64,000 nt of DNA, taken from NCBI GenBank assembly GCA_016203225.1, contig JACQNC010000013.1, positions 1-64,000 of the forward strand, read 5' to 3'. A program made the translations under genes and the position numbers. Shown here piece by piece: positions 22,923 through 30,725 of this stretch (its first letter is position 1; the number at the start of each line of letters is the position of its first letter). The notes under the pieces are model-generated. The model saw only the letters and a list, made by a program, of their open reading frames with translations, made no database searches and was not told where the DNA came from. This stretch comes from Candidatus Woesearchaeota archaeon (lineage in GTDB: Archaea; Nanobdellota; Nanobdellia; Woesearchaeales; ARS49).

Positions 22923-23512
22923 TGATCGGCCAGGGTGCGGAGGCCATAGTCACGAAGACGGACGCAACGACTGTCCTTAAGGAGCGCATAGTGAAGGACT
23001 ATCGCCATCCGGTGATCGACAATGCGCTGCGGAAAGCGCGCACGCGCCGTGAGGCCAAGATATTCGGGAAACTCGCAGTGATGGATTTCCCTGCGCCGCG
23101 ATTGAAGCTGATGGATGACGTGAATATGCGGCTCACGATGGACTTCATAAACGGCCCTAAACTGCGCGACGTTTTCCCTACCGACAATGTCCGGTTCAGC
23201 AAGGAGCTCGGCCGGAAAGTCGGAGTTCTGCACGCCAACGACATCGTCCATGGCGATCTCACGACCAGCAACATGATACTCGATAATGAGATCAAGTTCA
23301 TCGATTTCGGATTGAGCTTGATATCGAAGAAAGCGGAAGATAAGGCTGTCGACTTGCATCTATTGGACCGCGCGCTCGAGAGCAAGCATCACGAGGTCTA
23401 CTCTGGATCGATGCTGCACGTGCTCGAGGGATACAAGGAAGGCAACCCTGCCTGGCAGGACGTTTTCAACCGCCTAGAGAAAGTCCAAAAAAGAGGAAGA
23501 AACAAAAAATGA
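22919..23512 (+). CDS. bud32: Bud32-type kinase/ATPase of the KEOPS complex
   Basis: 197 residues. Small atypical kinase: IGQGAEAIV glycine-rich start, VLKERI lysine, catalytic HGDLTTSN and FIDFGLS (DFG). The C-terminal basic tail ends RGRNKK. In archaea Bud32 works with Kae1, Cgi121 and Pcc1 to make t6A37 on ANN-decoding tRNAs; here it is a stand-alone gene rather than a Kae1-Bud32 fusion. Both tRNA-Lys and tRNA-Thr in this window are expected substrates. Start at 22919 (or next ATG 22922). Confidence 0.93.
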   Translation: MMIGQGAEAIVTKTDATTVLKERIVKDYRHPVIDNALRKARTRREAKIFGKLAVMDFPAPRLKLMDDVNMRLTMDFINGPKLRDVFPTDNVRFSKELGRKVGVLHANDIVHGDLTTSNMILDNEIKFIDFGLSLISKKAEDKAVDLHLLDRALESKHHEVYSGSMLHVLEGYKEGNPAWQDVFNRLEKVQKRGRNKK

Positions 23513-23803
23513 TCAGCGGTAGCGTTCGCCGAGCACGAGTTCTTGCACTTGTGCGCGTACGTTGAGCTTGCGCGTGCCGTTGCCACGGACGACGCGTTCA
23601 TACACGATCTGAGTTTCCTGCTCCGCGTGTTCGCATTCTGCGGGCTTGTCGTCGAGATCGTAGGTCTTTCCGCAGTAGCACGTCACGCTCACGGACGGCA
23701 CCGGAGCTCCCGCCGGGATGAACTTGGTGTCGGTCTTGACGGTCTTCGCGTCGAGCGCGAGCGGCTCGACAACGCTATCGATACTCACTTGTACGGTCTT
23801 CAT
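23513..23803 (-). CDS. Small Cys-containing hypothetical protein
   Basis: 96 residues from ATG 23803, chosen because GAGGAGTGAGGA just before it is a strong Shine-Dalgarno; an in-frame GTG at 23818 lies inside that signal. The centre has TCYCGKTYDLDDKPAECEH, a possible zinc site, in a beta-rich context. It ends exactly against Bud32 (stops at 23512 and 23513). Function unknown. Confidence 0.6.
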   Translation of the reverse strand: MKTVQVSIDSVVEPLALDAKTVKTDTKFIPAGAPVPSVSVTCYCGKTYDLDDKPAECEHAEQETQIVYERVVRGNGTRKLNVRAQVQELVLGERYR

Positions 23804-23827
23804 GTCCTCACTCCTCACTGATTTGAT

Positions 23828-23850
23828 TGACGGAACCTTGCAGTCCGTCA
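23828..23850. promoter_or_regulatory. Hairpin in the leader of the 23803 gene
   Basis: TGACGGA and TCCGTCA form a perfect 7-bp stem with a 9-base loop. It lies between the PLP-enzyme stop (23858) and the Shine-Dalgarno of the 23803 gene on the minus strand. It could be a leader structure or the terminator of the upstream gene. Confidence 0.35.
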
Positions 23851-23857
23851 GCGCCCT

Positions 23858-24841
23858 TTAAGTAGCTTTCGGAAACGGATGCTGTCTGTTGTAGATGCCC
23901 TCTCCGGTGTTGACTACGCAGGCGACATCGTCCTTGTTCCATTTCTTGCGCCAGAGGCCCGCGAACGCGATAGCCGCGGAAGGCTCTGCTCTGATGCCAT
24001 GCTGCTGGAGCAGGTCGTAGGCGCGCTTCGTCTCCATTAGCGAAATGCCGGTGATGACTTCAGCGGTCCCCTCTGTGATGTTTTGGCTGATGCGCCGAAG
24101 GATTTCGGTGCTGATGTACGCCGTTCTGAGTTTGTCAGGCACGTACGGGTCTGTGAGCGGCCAAGGCGTAAGAACTTTTTTGCTTGGCAGGGGAAGCACG
24201 TTTCGCGACGTAACTCCGATCGTCTTGAAACTGGTCTTGTAGCGGCCGCTCGAGGGATGCTTGCTCGGGCAATACAATAGGTTCTCCATCAGCTCGCCGC
24301 CGCCAAGCGGGACCGCGACAGTCACGTTCGTGGGGCTTATGTCCGAGTGCAGGAAATACTCCATGATGTCCTCGGTTACTTCACTATATGCATGCATATT
24401 TGTCCCGAACTCAGCTACGATCGCGAAAGGGGTATTTTGCGGAAGACGGAGTTTTTCAGTGATCTTTCGCGGAAGACCGAGCTTTTCGGTGATGTATCGA
24501 TGTCCGATCGCGCGCAGCGCCGCCTCGGTGATCGGACGACTGAGATCGCGTTGGACGACGATGCTGACTTTCCTGAGCGCAGCGAGAACGACGCCGTCGA
24601 TGGTCTTGTCGACGACATTGATGATTTTTGTCGGTCTATTCACAAGCGTCGCGAGGCTGTATCCCATGTTGCCGTTCGTGAGACAGACGACGAGCGAATT
24701 TGCCCAATATTGCAGAGCCTTCCTGTCCTTGATCGTGCCCGTAGGGTTCGCGCTTTCATCTTTGACGAAGAGTCGCGGAACCTCGAAGATCTCTGCGAGA
24801 TCCTTGCGTTCGGTCAAGGGTGTCCTAAAAAGCGAATTCAT
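23858..24841 (-). CDS. PLP-dependent fold-type II enzyme, threonine synthase-like
   Basis: 327 residues. NPTGTIKDRKA carries the Schiff-base lysine as in threonine synthase and cysteine synthase families; TNGNMGYSLA is the substrate loop and VPLGGGELMENLL the phosphate-binding glycine loop. It is shorter than typical threonine synthase and lacks its N-terminal extension, so it could be threonine synthase-like, a dehydratase or a Cys/Trp-synthase relative. A 10-codon tandem duplication is present (see findings). AT-rich double TATA region lies just before the start. Confidence 0.75.
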   Translation of the reverse strand: MNSLFRTPLTERKDLAEIFEVPRLFVKDESANPTGTIKDRKALQYWANSLVVCLTNGNMGYSLATLVNRPTKIINVVDKTIDGVVLAALRKVSIVVQRDLSRPITEAALRAIGHRYITEKLGLPRKITEKLRLPQNTPFAIVAEFGTNMHAYSEVTEDIMEYFLHSDISPTNVTVAVPLGGGELMENLLYCPSKHPSSGRYKTSFKTIGVTSRNVLPLPSKKVLTPWPLTDPYVPDKLRTAYISTEILRRISQNITEGTAEVITGISLMETKRAYDLLQQHGIRAEPSAAIAFAGLWRKKWNKDDVACVVNTGEGIYNRQHPFPKAT

Positions 24842-24884
24842 GTCTCGAAAATATATATTGGAATATATAAAATACTGGTTTTAT

Positions 24885-25001
24885 ATGGGGCCGGGGGGAT
24901 TCCGCGAACGCGGCGCCGACGAACCGCAGTTCGGCGAGCGTGTTCAAATCCCCCTCCGATTGCCCGTCGAATGAGATCCGGATTATGGGACCGGGGGGAT
25001 T
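24885..25001. repeat. tRNA-Pro 3'-end direct repeat, 100 bp apart
   Basis: ATGGGGCCGGGGGGATT at 24885-24901 repeats with one mismatch as ATGGGACCGGGGGGATT at 24985-25001, which is the 3' end of tRNA-Pro (minus strand). Between them lie hairpins (CCGCGAACGCGG; CGCCGA with TCGGCG) and a GTTCAAATCCCCC stretch like a T arm. This could be an attachment-site scar or partial tRNA duplication. Confidence 0.55.
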
Positions 25002-25058
25002 TGAACCCCCATCGGACGCACCCCAAGCGCCAATCCTACCAAGTTAGACTACGGCCCC
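24986..25058 (-). tRNA. tRNA-Pro (GGG)
   Basis: 73 bases, no intron. Acceptor GGGGCCG pairs with CGGTCCC (one G-T pair); discriminator A. D stem GTCT/GGAT, anticodon stem GGCGC/GCGTC, loop TTGGGGT with anticodon GGG, T arm GGGGG-TTCAAAT-CCCCC. A TATA box TTTTATAAG lies upstream near 25097-25105 on the minus strand. Confidence 0.93.
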
Positions 25059-25097
25059 GAAAATGGTTGCGTTACATCGGAATTTTCCAGAATTCGC

Positions 25098-25676
25098 TTA
25101 TAAAACAATCGGTTCATCCGGGCGCGTCCCGTAGGGCAAAGGGCCGGTCGCGATGTACTCCTCTGGGTTCGTGGCGTTCCACTCGTGCTCGTGGTTCCAG
25201 CCTGTCCAGCCGTATTTCCATTCGTTCCAGCCGATGCCGAGATGCTTCACGAATATGCCGCGATCAGCGAGGAGTTTGCCGATCTTCCTGCCCGTCATGC
25301 ACGGGACGCTATAACAGTACACGATGACCTCCCGGTCATCAGGCAGGTCCGCGAACGCTCCGACGATGCGGTCGACATCGTAGTACGCAGGCGTGTCAGG
25401 ATCGCGATACGCGGGGATGTTGATCGCTCCCTTGATGTGTTCATCCATGTATTCCTCTGCCGAGCGCAGGTCGACGAGGATGTAATCGCCGGCTCCGGAG
25501 TCTATCTTCTTTCGGATGCTGTGCGGGCTGACGTGCACCGCGTTCTCGGTGTCGTAGAATCCCTTGATGAGCTCCTGTTCGGTGGGCTTGTCGAGTTCGT
25601 TCGCGGTCCAGCCCGCGAACGCGCCGACAGCCGCGCTCACGATGATGGAGATGACGAGCAGGGTGTGGAGCTTCAT
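25098..25676 (-). CDS. Exported or membrane-anchored rhodanese-domain protein
   Basis: 192 residues. An N-terminal hydrophobic helix (LLVISIIVSAAVGAFAGW) acts as signal or anchor, then a rhodanese fold: YILVDLRSAEEYMDEHIKG, then the active-site loop VIVYCYSVPCMTG with the catalytic Cys and a second Cys four residues on. The tail is Trp-rich (GWNEWKYGWTGW). Likely sulfur transfer or redox on the outer face of the membrane. Divergent from the HxlR regulator at 25738. Confidence 0.85.
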   Translation of the reverse strand: MKLHTLLVISIIVSAAVGAFAGWTANELDKPTEQELIKGFYDTENAVHVSPHSIRKKIDSGAGDYILVDLRSAEEYMDEHIKGAINIPAYRDPDTPAYYDVDRIVGAFADLPDDREVIVYCYSVPCMTGRKIGKLLADRGIFVKHLGIGWNEWKYGWTGWNHEHEWNATNPEEYIATGPLPYGTRPDEPIVL

Positions 25677-25737
25677 GGTTTTCAGTCAGTGTAACGGTTA
25701 GTAAAGCTTAAATAACAGCGGTATCTGTCGAGAAACC

Positions 25738-26055
25738 ATGTATTCGCACTCATGTCCTGTCAACTCTGCGGTAAAAGTTCTCGATTCACGCTGGGCATAT
25801 CCGCTTCTCGTCGAGTTAAGAAAACGGCCTGCCTCGTTCGGTTCATTGCGCAAGGCATTGAAGCCGATAACGAACAAGGTGCTTTCTGCGACGCTGCGTT
25901 CTGCCCAGAAGGCAGGCATGGTCCTGCTGCAGGATCGCGCGTATTCCATCGCGGGCGAGGGTAACCGGGTGGTGGATGCGCTCAAACAGTTCAGCACCAC
26001 CGATAAGTGCGCGTCCTGCACGGGTAGCGGTGTCTGTCTCACGCATTCTTCCTGA
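25738..26055 (+). CDS. HxlR-family winged-helix regulator
   Basis: 105 residues. CPVNSAVKVLDSRWAYPLLVEL is the standard HxlR opening with its N-terminal Cys, followed by the recognition segment ITNKVLSATLRSAQKAGMV. The C-terminus carries CASCTGSGVC, three more Cys, so redox or metal sensing is plausible. TATA box CTTAAATA at 25709-25716 gives a leaderless mRNA. It faces the rhodanese gene across a shared promoter region and may control it. Confidence 0.85.
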   Translation: MYSHSCPVNSAVKVLDSRWAYPLLVELRKRPASFGSLRKALKPITNKVLSATLRSAQKAGMVLLQDRAYSIAGEGNRVVDALKQFSTTDKCASCTGSGVCLTHSS

Positions 26056-26230
26056 AATACAACATCACGCAAAGGCCGACGAGCGCGAGCCCCATGCCCC
26101 AGTACGTGTGCATGGGATGATCGATGATCAGCCCGACGCGGTCGTGGAACACGTGCGAGGAGAACGCCAGGAACAGCCCCGCGAACGAGACTGTCGCGCC
26201 TGAATAATACGCCGCTTTGTGGAGGATCAT
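26039..26230 (-). CDS. Small two-helix membrane protein
   Basis: 63 residues with two hydrophobic helices (SFAGLFLAFS..., YWGMGLALVGLCVML) and an HVFHDRVGLIIDHPMHTYW loop rich in His. It overlaps the HxlR gene tail-to-tail by 17 bases and lies 22 bases after the next membrane-protein gene on the same strand, probably in one operon. Function unknown. Confidence 0.6.
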   Translation of the reverse strand: MILHKAAYYSGATVSFAGLFLAFSSHVFHDRVGLIIDHPMHTYWGMGLALVGLCVMLYFRKNA

Positions 26231-26252
26231 AAAAAAGAAAGAAAAATAGGGT

Positions 26253-26585
26253 CTACGCCCACTTGTAGATCGCCAGGCTCACTACACCGATCACGATGTG
26301 CAGGATGTGGAAGTTGGTGTCGAAGCCGAGCCAGTCTGTCGCGATGAAGCTGATCCCCGGGATGAATCCGAGGACACCAACGACCAATGCGACGATCCCC
26401 AGCCACATGTTGGCGGTCTTGCCCGCTTTCCAGATGACAAGCGCGCCTCCAAGCAGGTGGATGATGTTCGAGAGCATGTTGACGCCGAGCAGTCCGAGCA
26501 CGGGGTTCATGAAGAAGCCCAATACTCCGACGAGCGCGACAACGGCTCCGATAATCCGACTCCAGGTTACGTTGACGTCTGCGAT
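26253..26585 (-). CDS. DUF4383-like membrane protein with apparent ATC start codon
   Basis: 110 residues if read from ATC at 26585; four helices including GLLGVNMLSNIIHLLGGALV, as in DUF4383. Conventional starts in this frame begin only at TTG 26522 (89 residues) and would cut the first helix (IIGAVVALVGVLGFFM). A perfect GGAGGTGA lies 6 bases before the ATC, and the frame between them is open. A TTTATAAG box sits near 26628-26635. The ATC start is an inference from the ribosome-binding site; a point mutation of ATG or a sequence error would also explain it. Confidence 0.65.
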   Translation of the reverse strand: MADVNVTWSRIIGAVVALVGVLGFFMNPVLGLLGVNMLSNIIHLLGGALVIWKAGKTANMWLGIVALVVGVLGFIPGISFIATDWLGFDTNFHILHIVIGVVSLAIYKWA

Positions 26586-26873
26586 GGTACGTCACCTCCT
26601 TTTGATACAACTATTTCCGTTCGTTTCGCTTATAAAGACTTCGATGGTGGAGTGCACATTTTTATGAAGGGAAAGCCTTATAAACAAGGCAGCATCCATG
26701 ACATCCATGATGGCAGTTGATTGTCTTCATCACCGGTAATCCTTTCTCCGAAGTAGTTTTACGCACAACAGCGACGCCCTGCTTCAACGCTCTCTCGTAC
26801 CAGATGTTTCCGTTCCCCTGCAATGTTGGTGGTCGTCTTCATAGTTCGTCGTTTTCAGCTCAATCCGTTCATC
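26586..26873. other. Gap of ~290 bases, no firm gene
   Basis: It holds the promoter of the DUF4383-like gene (TTTATAAG near 26630) and a second plus-strand TTATAAA at 26680-26686. A 53-codon minus-strand frame (TTG 26823 to TAA 26662) with several Cys (NCHHGCHGCC) is open but has no good start signal; I do not call it a gene. Confidence 0.4.
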
Positions 26874-26945
26874 GGTGGCTATAGTTTAGTGGTAGAACGT
26901 GCGGCTGTGGCCCGCATGACCCGGGTTCGATCCCCGGTAGCCGCC
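26874..26945 (+). tRNA. tRNA-His (GTG)
   Basis: No intron. The acceptor GTGGCTA pairs with TAGCCGC, with an encoded G-1 (26874) opposite C73 (26945), the histidine identity pair. D loop AGTGGTA, anticodon stem TGCGG/CCGCA, loop CTGTGGC with anticodon GTG, T arm CCGGG-TTCGATC-CCCGG. A T-rich stretch CTCTTTTTTCT follows and probably ends transcription. Confidence 0.95.
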
Positions 26946-27017
26946 CTCTTTTTTCTGCGGACGTGCGACAAAACTCGCCGATATCAGTCTGTCGATCGAT
27001 CCAGGCGAGCCGGACTG

Positions 27018-27098
27018 GGCCGTCCCGCGCGCGGCGAGCCGGGTGTTGGCCCCTTCGGGGTGGCGAGCAGGCGCAGCCGTCGCGCCGCGGGGACGGCC
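27018..27098. ncRNA. Candidate structured RNA between tRNA-His and hisS
   Basis: GGCCGTCCC (27018-27026) pairs with GGGGACGGCC (27089-27098), and the stem continues inward with GC-rich pairs. Inside is a GCCCCTTCGGGGTGGC hairpin with a UUCG loop. No known family was recognised (not SRP, RNase P or C/D box). It ends just before the hisS TATA box GATTTATAAG at 27105-27114. Confidence 0.35.
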
Positions 27099-27136
27099 GA
27101 GAAGATTTATAAGGCAAACATGCGAGGTGGACTACC

Positions 27137-28399
27137 ATGTTCCAACCCGTGAAAGGGACTGAGGACTTTTATCCCGAGAAAAAAGCGGTGCAGATTGCGA
27201 TGTTCGACACGCTTCGCGCCTCTGCCAAGTCTTTCGGTTTCCAGGAAGTAGAGAGTCCTGCGATGGAACCGCTTTCTCTTCTTACTGCCAAGTCCGGTGA
27301 GGAGATCAAGTCGCAGCTCTTCACGTTGGAGAAGAAAGGAGTTGAAGAGCTGGCTTTGCGTTTCGACCTCACCGTGCCGTTCACGCGGATGTTCGTCACG
27401 AAGCAGAAGGCGCTTCCAAAACCGGTGAAGTGGTTCGGGATCAGCAGGATGTGGCGCTACGAGGCGCCGCAGAAGGGCCGTTTCCGCGAGTTCTACCAGT
27501 TGAGCGTGGAATTGTTCGGCAGTAATCGTCCGGAAGCTGACGCCGAGATCATAAATCTCGCGATTGACTGCATGAACCGGTTCAAGCTCACGAGCCAGGA
27601 CTTCATGGTCAGGATCAACAACCGAAAGCTCCTTGAAGGATTGCTTCTGCAAGCAGGAGTTGCCCAAGGCAAACTGGAATCGGTCACGCGCGCAATCGAC
27701 AAGCGTGGGAAAGTGACTGAAGATGACTTCACAAAGCTCCTCCTCGACGACGGCCTGAACCAGGAAGTTGCTGATGCCATCAAGAAGGTAGTCGCAATCC
27801 AGGCAAGCCCTATAGAGGCTATCCAAAAAATCAAGCAATTGAAACTCGGCAAGGAAGCAGAGCTCGGGCTCGTCGAGTTCGAGAACGTCCTCGCTTTCCT
27901 CAATCCCGACTATATCGTCGTCGACCTCAGCCTCGCGAGGGGTTTGGCGTACTACACAGGCACGGTATTCGAACTCTCGGACCGTCAAGGCAAGTATCGC
28001 GCCATCGCGGGCGGCGGCAGGTACGATAACCTCGTGGAGCTCTTCGGAGGCGAGCCCTGTCCTGCGGTCGGTTTCGCGATCGGCGACAAGACCCTCTGGC
28101 TGTTATTGGAAGAGAAGGGCAAACTGCCGTTGGTCGACATCGGTCCCGAATACTATCTCATTTCGGTAACGGACGAAGTCCGACCTGCGGTCGTCAAGCT
28201 CGCGGCGAAGCTTAGCCGTAAGACGTCATGCGATCTCGACCTGATGGGACGCAAGCTCACGAAGCAGTTGGAATACGCCAATGCCATCGGTGCACGAAAG
28301 GTCGTAGTGATAGGCCCGAACGAGCTCAAGACGGGAATGGCCAAGGTCAAGGACATGAAGTCAGGCAACGAGACCACGATAGGGATTGACCATCTCTAG
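27137..28399 (+). CDS. hisS: Histidyl-tRNA synthetase
   Basis: 420 residues. Class II aminoacyl-tRNA synthetase motifs: RFDLTVPFTRM (motif 1/2 region), FREFYQLSVELFG (motif 2), the histidine motif A-type ARGLAYYTGTVFE, and GGGRYDNLVELFGG (motif 3). A C-terminal anticodon-binding domain follows. Charges tRNA-His, whose gene lies 190 bases upstream. The TATA box at 27105-27114 places the transcription start close to the ATG, so the leader is very short. Confidence 0.96.
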   Translation: MFQPVKGTEDFYPEKKAVQIAMFDTLRASAKSFGFQEVESPAMEPLSLLTAKSGEEIKSQLFTLEKKGVEELALRFDLTVPFTRMFVTKQKALPKPVKWFGISRMWRYEAPQKGRFREFYQLSVELFGSNRPEADAEIINLAIDCMNRFKLTSQDFMVRINNRKLLEGLLLQAGVAQGKLESVTRAIDKRGKVTEDDFTKLLLDDGLNQEVADAIKKVVAIQASPIEAIQKIKQLKLGKEAELGLVEFENVLAFLNPDYIVVDLSLARGLAYYTGTVFELSDRQGKYRAIAGGGRYDNLVELFGGEPCPAVGFAIGDKTLWLLLEEKGKLPLVDIGPEYYLISVTDEVRPAVVKLAAKLSRKTSCDLDLMGRKLTKQLEYANAIGARKVVVIGPNELKTGMAKVKDMKSGNETTIGIDHL

Positions 28400-28441
28400 A
28401 CAACAATAATCCTTTTATAAACGACGCGTTTCGCCGTATTC

Positions 28442-29788
28442 GTGGAAAAAGGGATTGGTGAGAGTGGGATAGATTATTCCAGCCTACGAGCAACCCCTCG
28501 ATCAGGACCATCTGACCTGGAAGCGTTCAGAAACCAACTCCTTGCATACAAAGCGACGCACGCATGGCATTCCCGTGCGTTGCTGAACAACGGCCAGGAG
28601 GGCAAGGAGATCAGCCGCGCCCTCACGCGGCTCGCGATCGCGAACCTTGGACGGAAGCATAGCAGTGATTTGGGCACAATCGCGGATCACCTCGGCGTCC
28701 CGTTCGAGAGCCCCAGGTCAGAGGAGCAGCGCAAGAAGCGATTGTGGGCCGAGCTTGAAAAGCTCCATCCCCTTGTCGATGGCGAGCGCAGGTATCTTCC
28801 GCCAGGCAGGGTGCTCCACAACCATGCGGACATCTATGAGCATGCCCGGAAGCTCTTCGGTTCATATCCTGCCGCGATGGACGCCTGGCAACCAGGATCA
28901 TACCGGCAATCGGTCAAGCACCATCGCAAGAAATTCTTCGACCGCAAGCGATTGATGGGCGAGGCCCGCGTTGCGCTCTGGAAGCTGTTCCGTGAGCACG
29001 ATTACGTGAGCCATGAGGCGTTGCGCTGTCATTTCAAACCCGAATACAGCCTCGTGCGCGCGGCCATGCGCAAGAATGGGTTCAAGAGTTACACGAGTTT
29101 CATCGAGCGCAGGCTCCCGAAACGCTACCGGTCGCCGCTTGAGGGAGAGTATGACCGCATCGGGAACGTCGGCGAGCTGTTCTCATTCGCGTGGTACTTC
29201 CTCCAGATGCAGGATGGCAAATCCTTACAATTGCAGCCATGCTTCCCGTTCTACGCGGACAGGATCCAGGTGTATGCGCCGAACAACATGCGGAGCAAGT
29301 CGGGTAAATCATTTCCTGACGTAGGAGTGTTCGATTTCGGGCGCGATGCCGGGCTGCAACTGACCGAGGTCAAGGCAGGGTTCAACTACACCAGGTCGTA
29401 TGCGAGATTCTGTCTCAGGAAGTACGAATCGAGCCCCGACGATCCCATCCGTCTTTGGGATGAGAACGATCCGACGCCTGTGGCGTTTTCCGAGGCCCAT
29501 CTGCACTTCGCAGAAGACCGCATCGAGGACGGCGTCTTGCCGATGTTCAAGGAGCAGAATGTCGCGGTCGTGACAGCGGCTGAGTTCAGCGCGAGGTTCG
29601 AAGGCGCGCTCGGTGAGGCCTATAATGCGTTCATCGCAAAACCGCTCCAGTTCGTGCGCCAAAAAGGTCTCGGCGCGCTCGAAGATTTGGTGCTCGACGT
29701 CGCGCCTGACTCGACCCGCGAGCACGTCCTGCGTCTGCGTGCGAAAGACAGGAAACGCGAAGTCGTTTATGAGGAACAACCATTTTGA
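28442..29788 (+). CDS. PD-(D/E)XK-fold protein of unknown function
   Basis: 448 residues from GTG 28442, about 25 bases after TTTTATAAA (28413-28421), so leaderless. Helical, basic N-terminal two thirds; then VGELFSFAWYFLQ (E245), SFPDVGVFDFG (D293) and LTEVKAGFN (E309, K311), which fit the PD-(D/E)XK nuclease core. Could be a nuclease or a relic of one. First gene of an accessory segment reaching to 32.4 kb. Confidence 0.65.
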   Translation: MEKGIGESGIDYSSLRATPRSGPSDLEAFRNQLLAYKATHAWHSRALLNNGQEGKEISRALTRLAIANLGRKHSSDLGTIADHLGVPFESPRSEEQRKKRLWAELEKLHPLVDGERRYLPPGRVLHNHADIYEHARKLFGSYPAAMDAWQPGSYRQSVKHHRKKFFDRKRLMGEARVALWKLFREHDYVSHEALRCHFKPEYSLVRAAMRKNGFKSYTSFIERRLPKRYRSPLEGEYDRIGNVGELFSFAWYFLQMQDGKSLQLQPCFPFYADRIQVYAPNNMRSKSGKSFPDVGVFDFGRDAGLQLTEVKAGFNYTRSYARFCLRKYESSPDDPIRLWDENDPTPVAFSEAHLHFAEDRIEDGVLPMFKEQNVAVVTAAEFSARFEGALGEAYNAFIAKPLQFVRQKGLGALEDLVLDVAPDSTREHVLRLRAKDRKREVVYEEQPF

Positions 29789-29797
29789 GGTGAACGT

Positions 29798-29926
29798 ATG
29801 GCTTTGTTGAGTGCGATTGTGACGATAGTGTTCGGCGTCCTTGTGTTTGCGCTGCCGAAATTCCTGCGCTTCGTCGTTGGCGGCTACCTGATAATCATTG
29901 GGGTTCTCCAACTCCTCGGGCGTTAG
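29798..29926 (+). CDS. DUF3096 small membrane protein
   Basis: 42 residues, too short for most gene callers. Two hydrophobic segments (IVTIVFGVLVFALP and FVVGGYLIIIGVLQLLG) separated by KFLRF match the DUF3096 family found in many archaea. A GAGGTGA ribosome-binding site overlaps the stop of the preceding gene, so the two are co-translated. Function unknown. Confidence 0.8.
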   Translation: MALLSAIVTIVFGVLVFALPKFLRFVVGGYLIIIGVLQLLGR

Positions 29927-29962
29927 CAACCTTTATAAAGCTCATTCGTGCTTTTCGGTACG

Positions 29963-30415
29963 GTGAGTTTTGTGAGTGAAGACCTCGAGAACAGATTGGG
30001 AGACCCTTCGGCCAGCGCTCTGGCAGACACGACGCGCCGCGCGGCGGAACTGACTTCTACGCAACTGATCGTGCGCGAGTGCGGCAACTTGGGCTATTCG
30101 CTGGACCGCATCGCGGATTACGTCAAGGCCTGCATCTATGAAGGATTCAGCCCGACTTCAGAGGGCGCTGTCCGGTCCGACTTGAACATTTCACATGAGC
30201 TTTTCAAGGCATGCACAGATCTCCTCGACAAGCAGGGCCTGATCACGTATGATCCATCCTTGGGCAAATATTCCTGGACTTGGAATGGGTTGTTCTCGCG
30301 TAACCAGGATTGGTCCTGGTCGACGTTCTGGCGTATCGGGATAGTGTATGCCCTGGCGGACAAAGACATCCCTGGTGACATCACGCCGCCGAACAAGTAC
30401 AGGAGCAACACTTAA
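29963..30415 (+). CDS. Winged-helix-like protein
   Basis: 150 residues from GTG 29963; other GTGs at 29948 and 29972 are possible, but the CTTTATAAA box (29931-29939) puts the transcript start near 29961. The central part SRDL-like VRSDLNISHELFKACTDLLDKQGLITYD (shown here in part) reads as a winged helix, followed by a Trp-rich end. It begins a three-gene run with the ATPase. Regulator role is inferred. Confidence 0.6.
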   Translation: MSFVSEDLENRLGDPSASALADTTRRAAELTSTQLIVRECGNLGYSLDRIADYVKACIYEGFSPTSEGAVRSDLNISHELFKACTDLLDKQGLITYDPSLGKYSWTWNGLFSRNQDWSWSTFWRIGIVYALADKDIPGDITPPNKYRSNT

Positions 30416-30440
30416 ATATCATTTCTCAATCGTATGCTGT

Positions 30441-30725
30441 ATGGGTGAGCGCTGCAAACTGCGGAGCCTGACGCACGCGCTGGAGCAATGCGGCATCACA
30501 GAGGGCATCGACATCGTCGCGGGTTCGCGGAGATCGGGGGAAAGCGTTTTCCGGGTGTATTTCGATTATGTGGGCGACTTGAACAAGTTCGCCAAGCAGG
30601 AACGCCAGACGCCCCGCAGGATGACGCTCGAGAACACCGAGGTGATCTGCTTTGAATACCGTGGCTGGTTCGCTTACGCGTCTGTTCCACAGCGCATGAC
30701 TGATTCGCAGAGGATGCATCTATGA
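30441..30725 (+). CDS. Hypothetical protein upstream of ATPase
   Basis: 94 residues from ATG 30441, about 25 bases after CTTAAATA (30412-30419). Short alpha/beta sequence with a VFRVYFDYVGDLNKF strand and basic middle. Its stop overlaps the ATPase start by 4 bases (ATGA). Function unknown. Confidence 0.6.
   Translation: MGERCKLRSLTHALEQCGITEGIDIVAGSRRSGESVFRVYFDYVGDLNKFAKQERQTPRRMTLENTEVICFEYRGWFAYASVPQRMTDSQRMHL

Noticed and set aside
26662..26823. 53-codon minus-strand frame with NCHHGCHGCC
   Set aside because: Only a TTG start, no promoter or ribosome-binding site; Cys cluster arises from a simple CATGGATG repeat.
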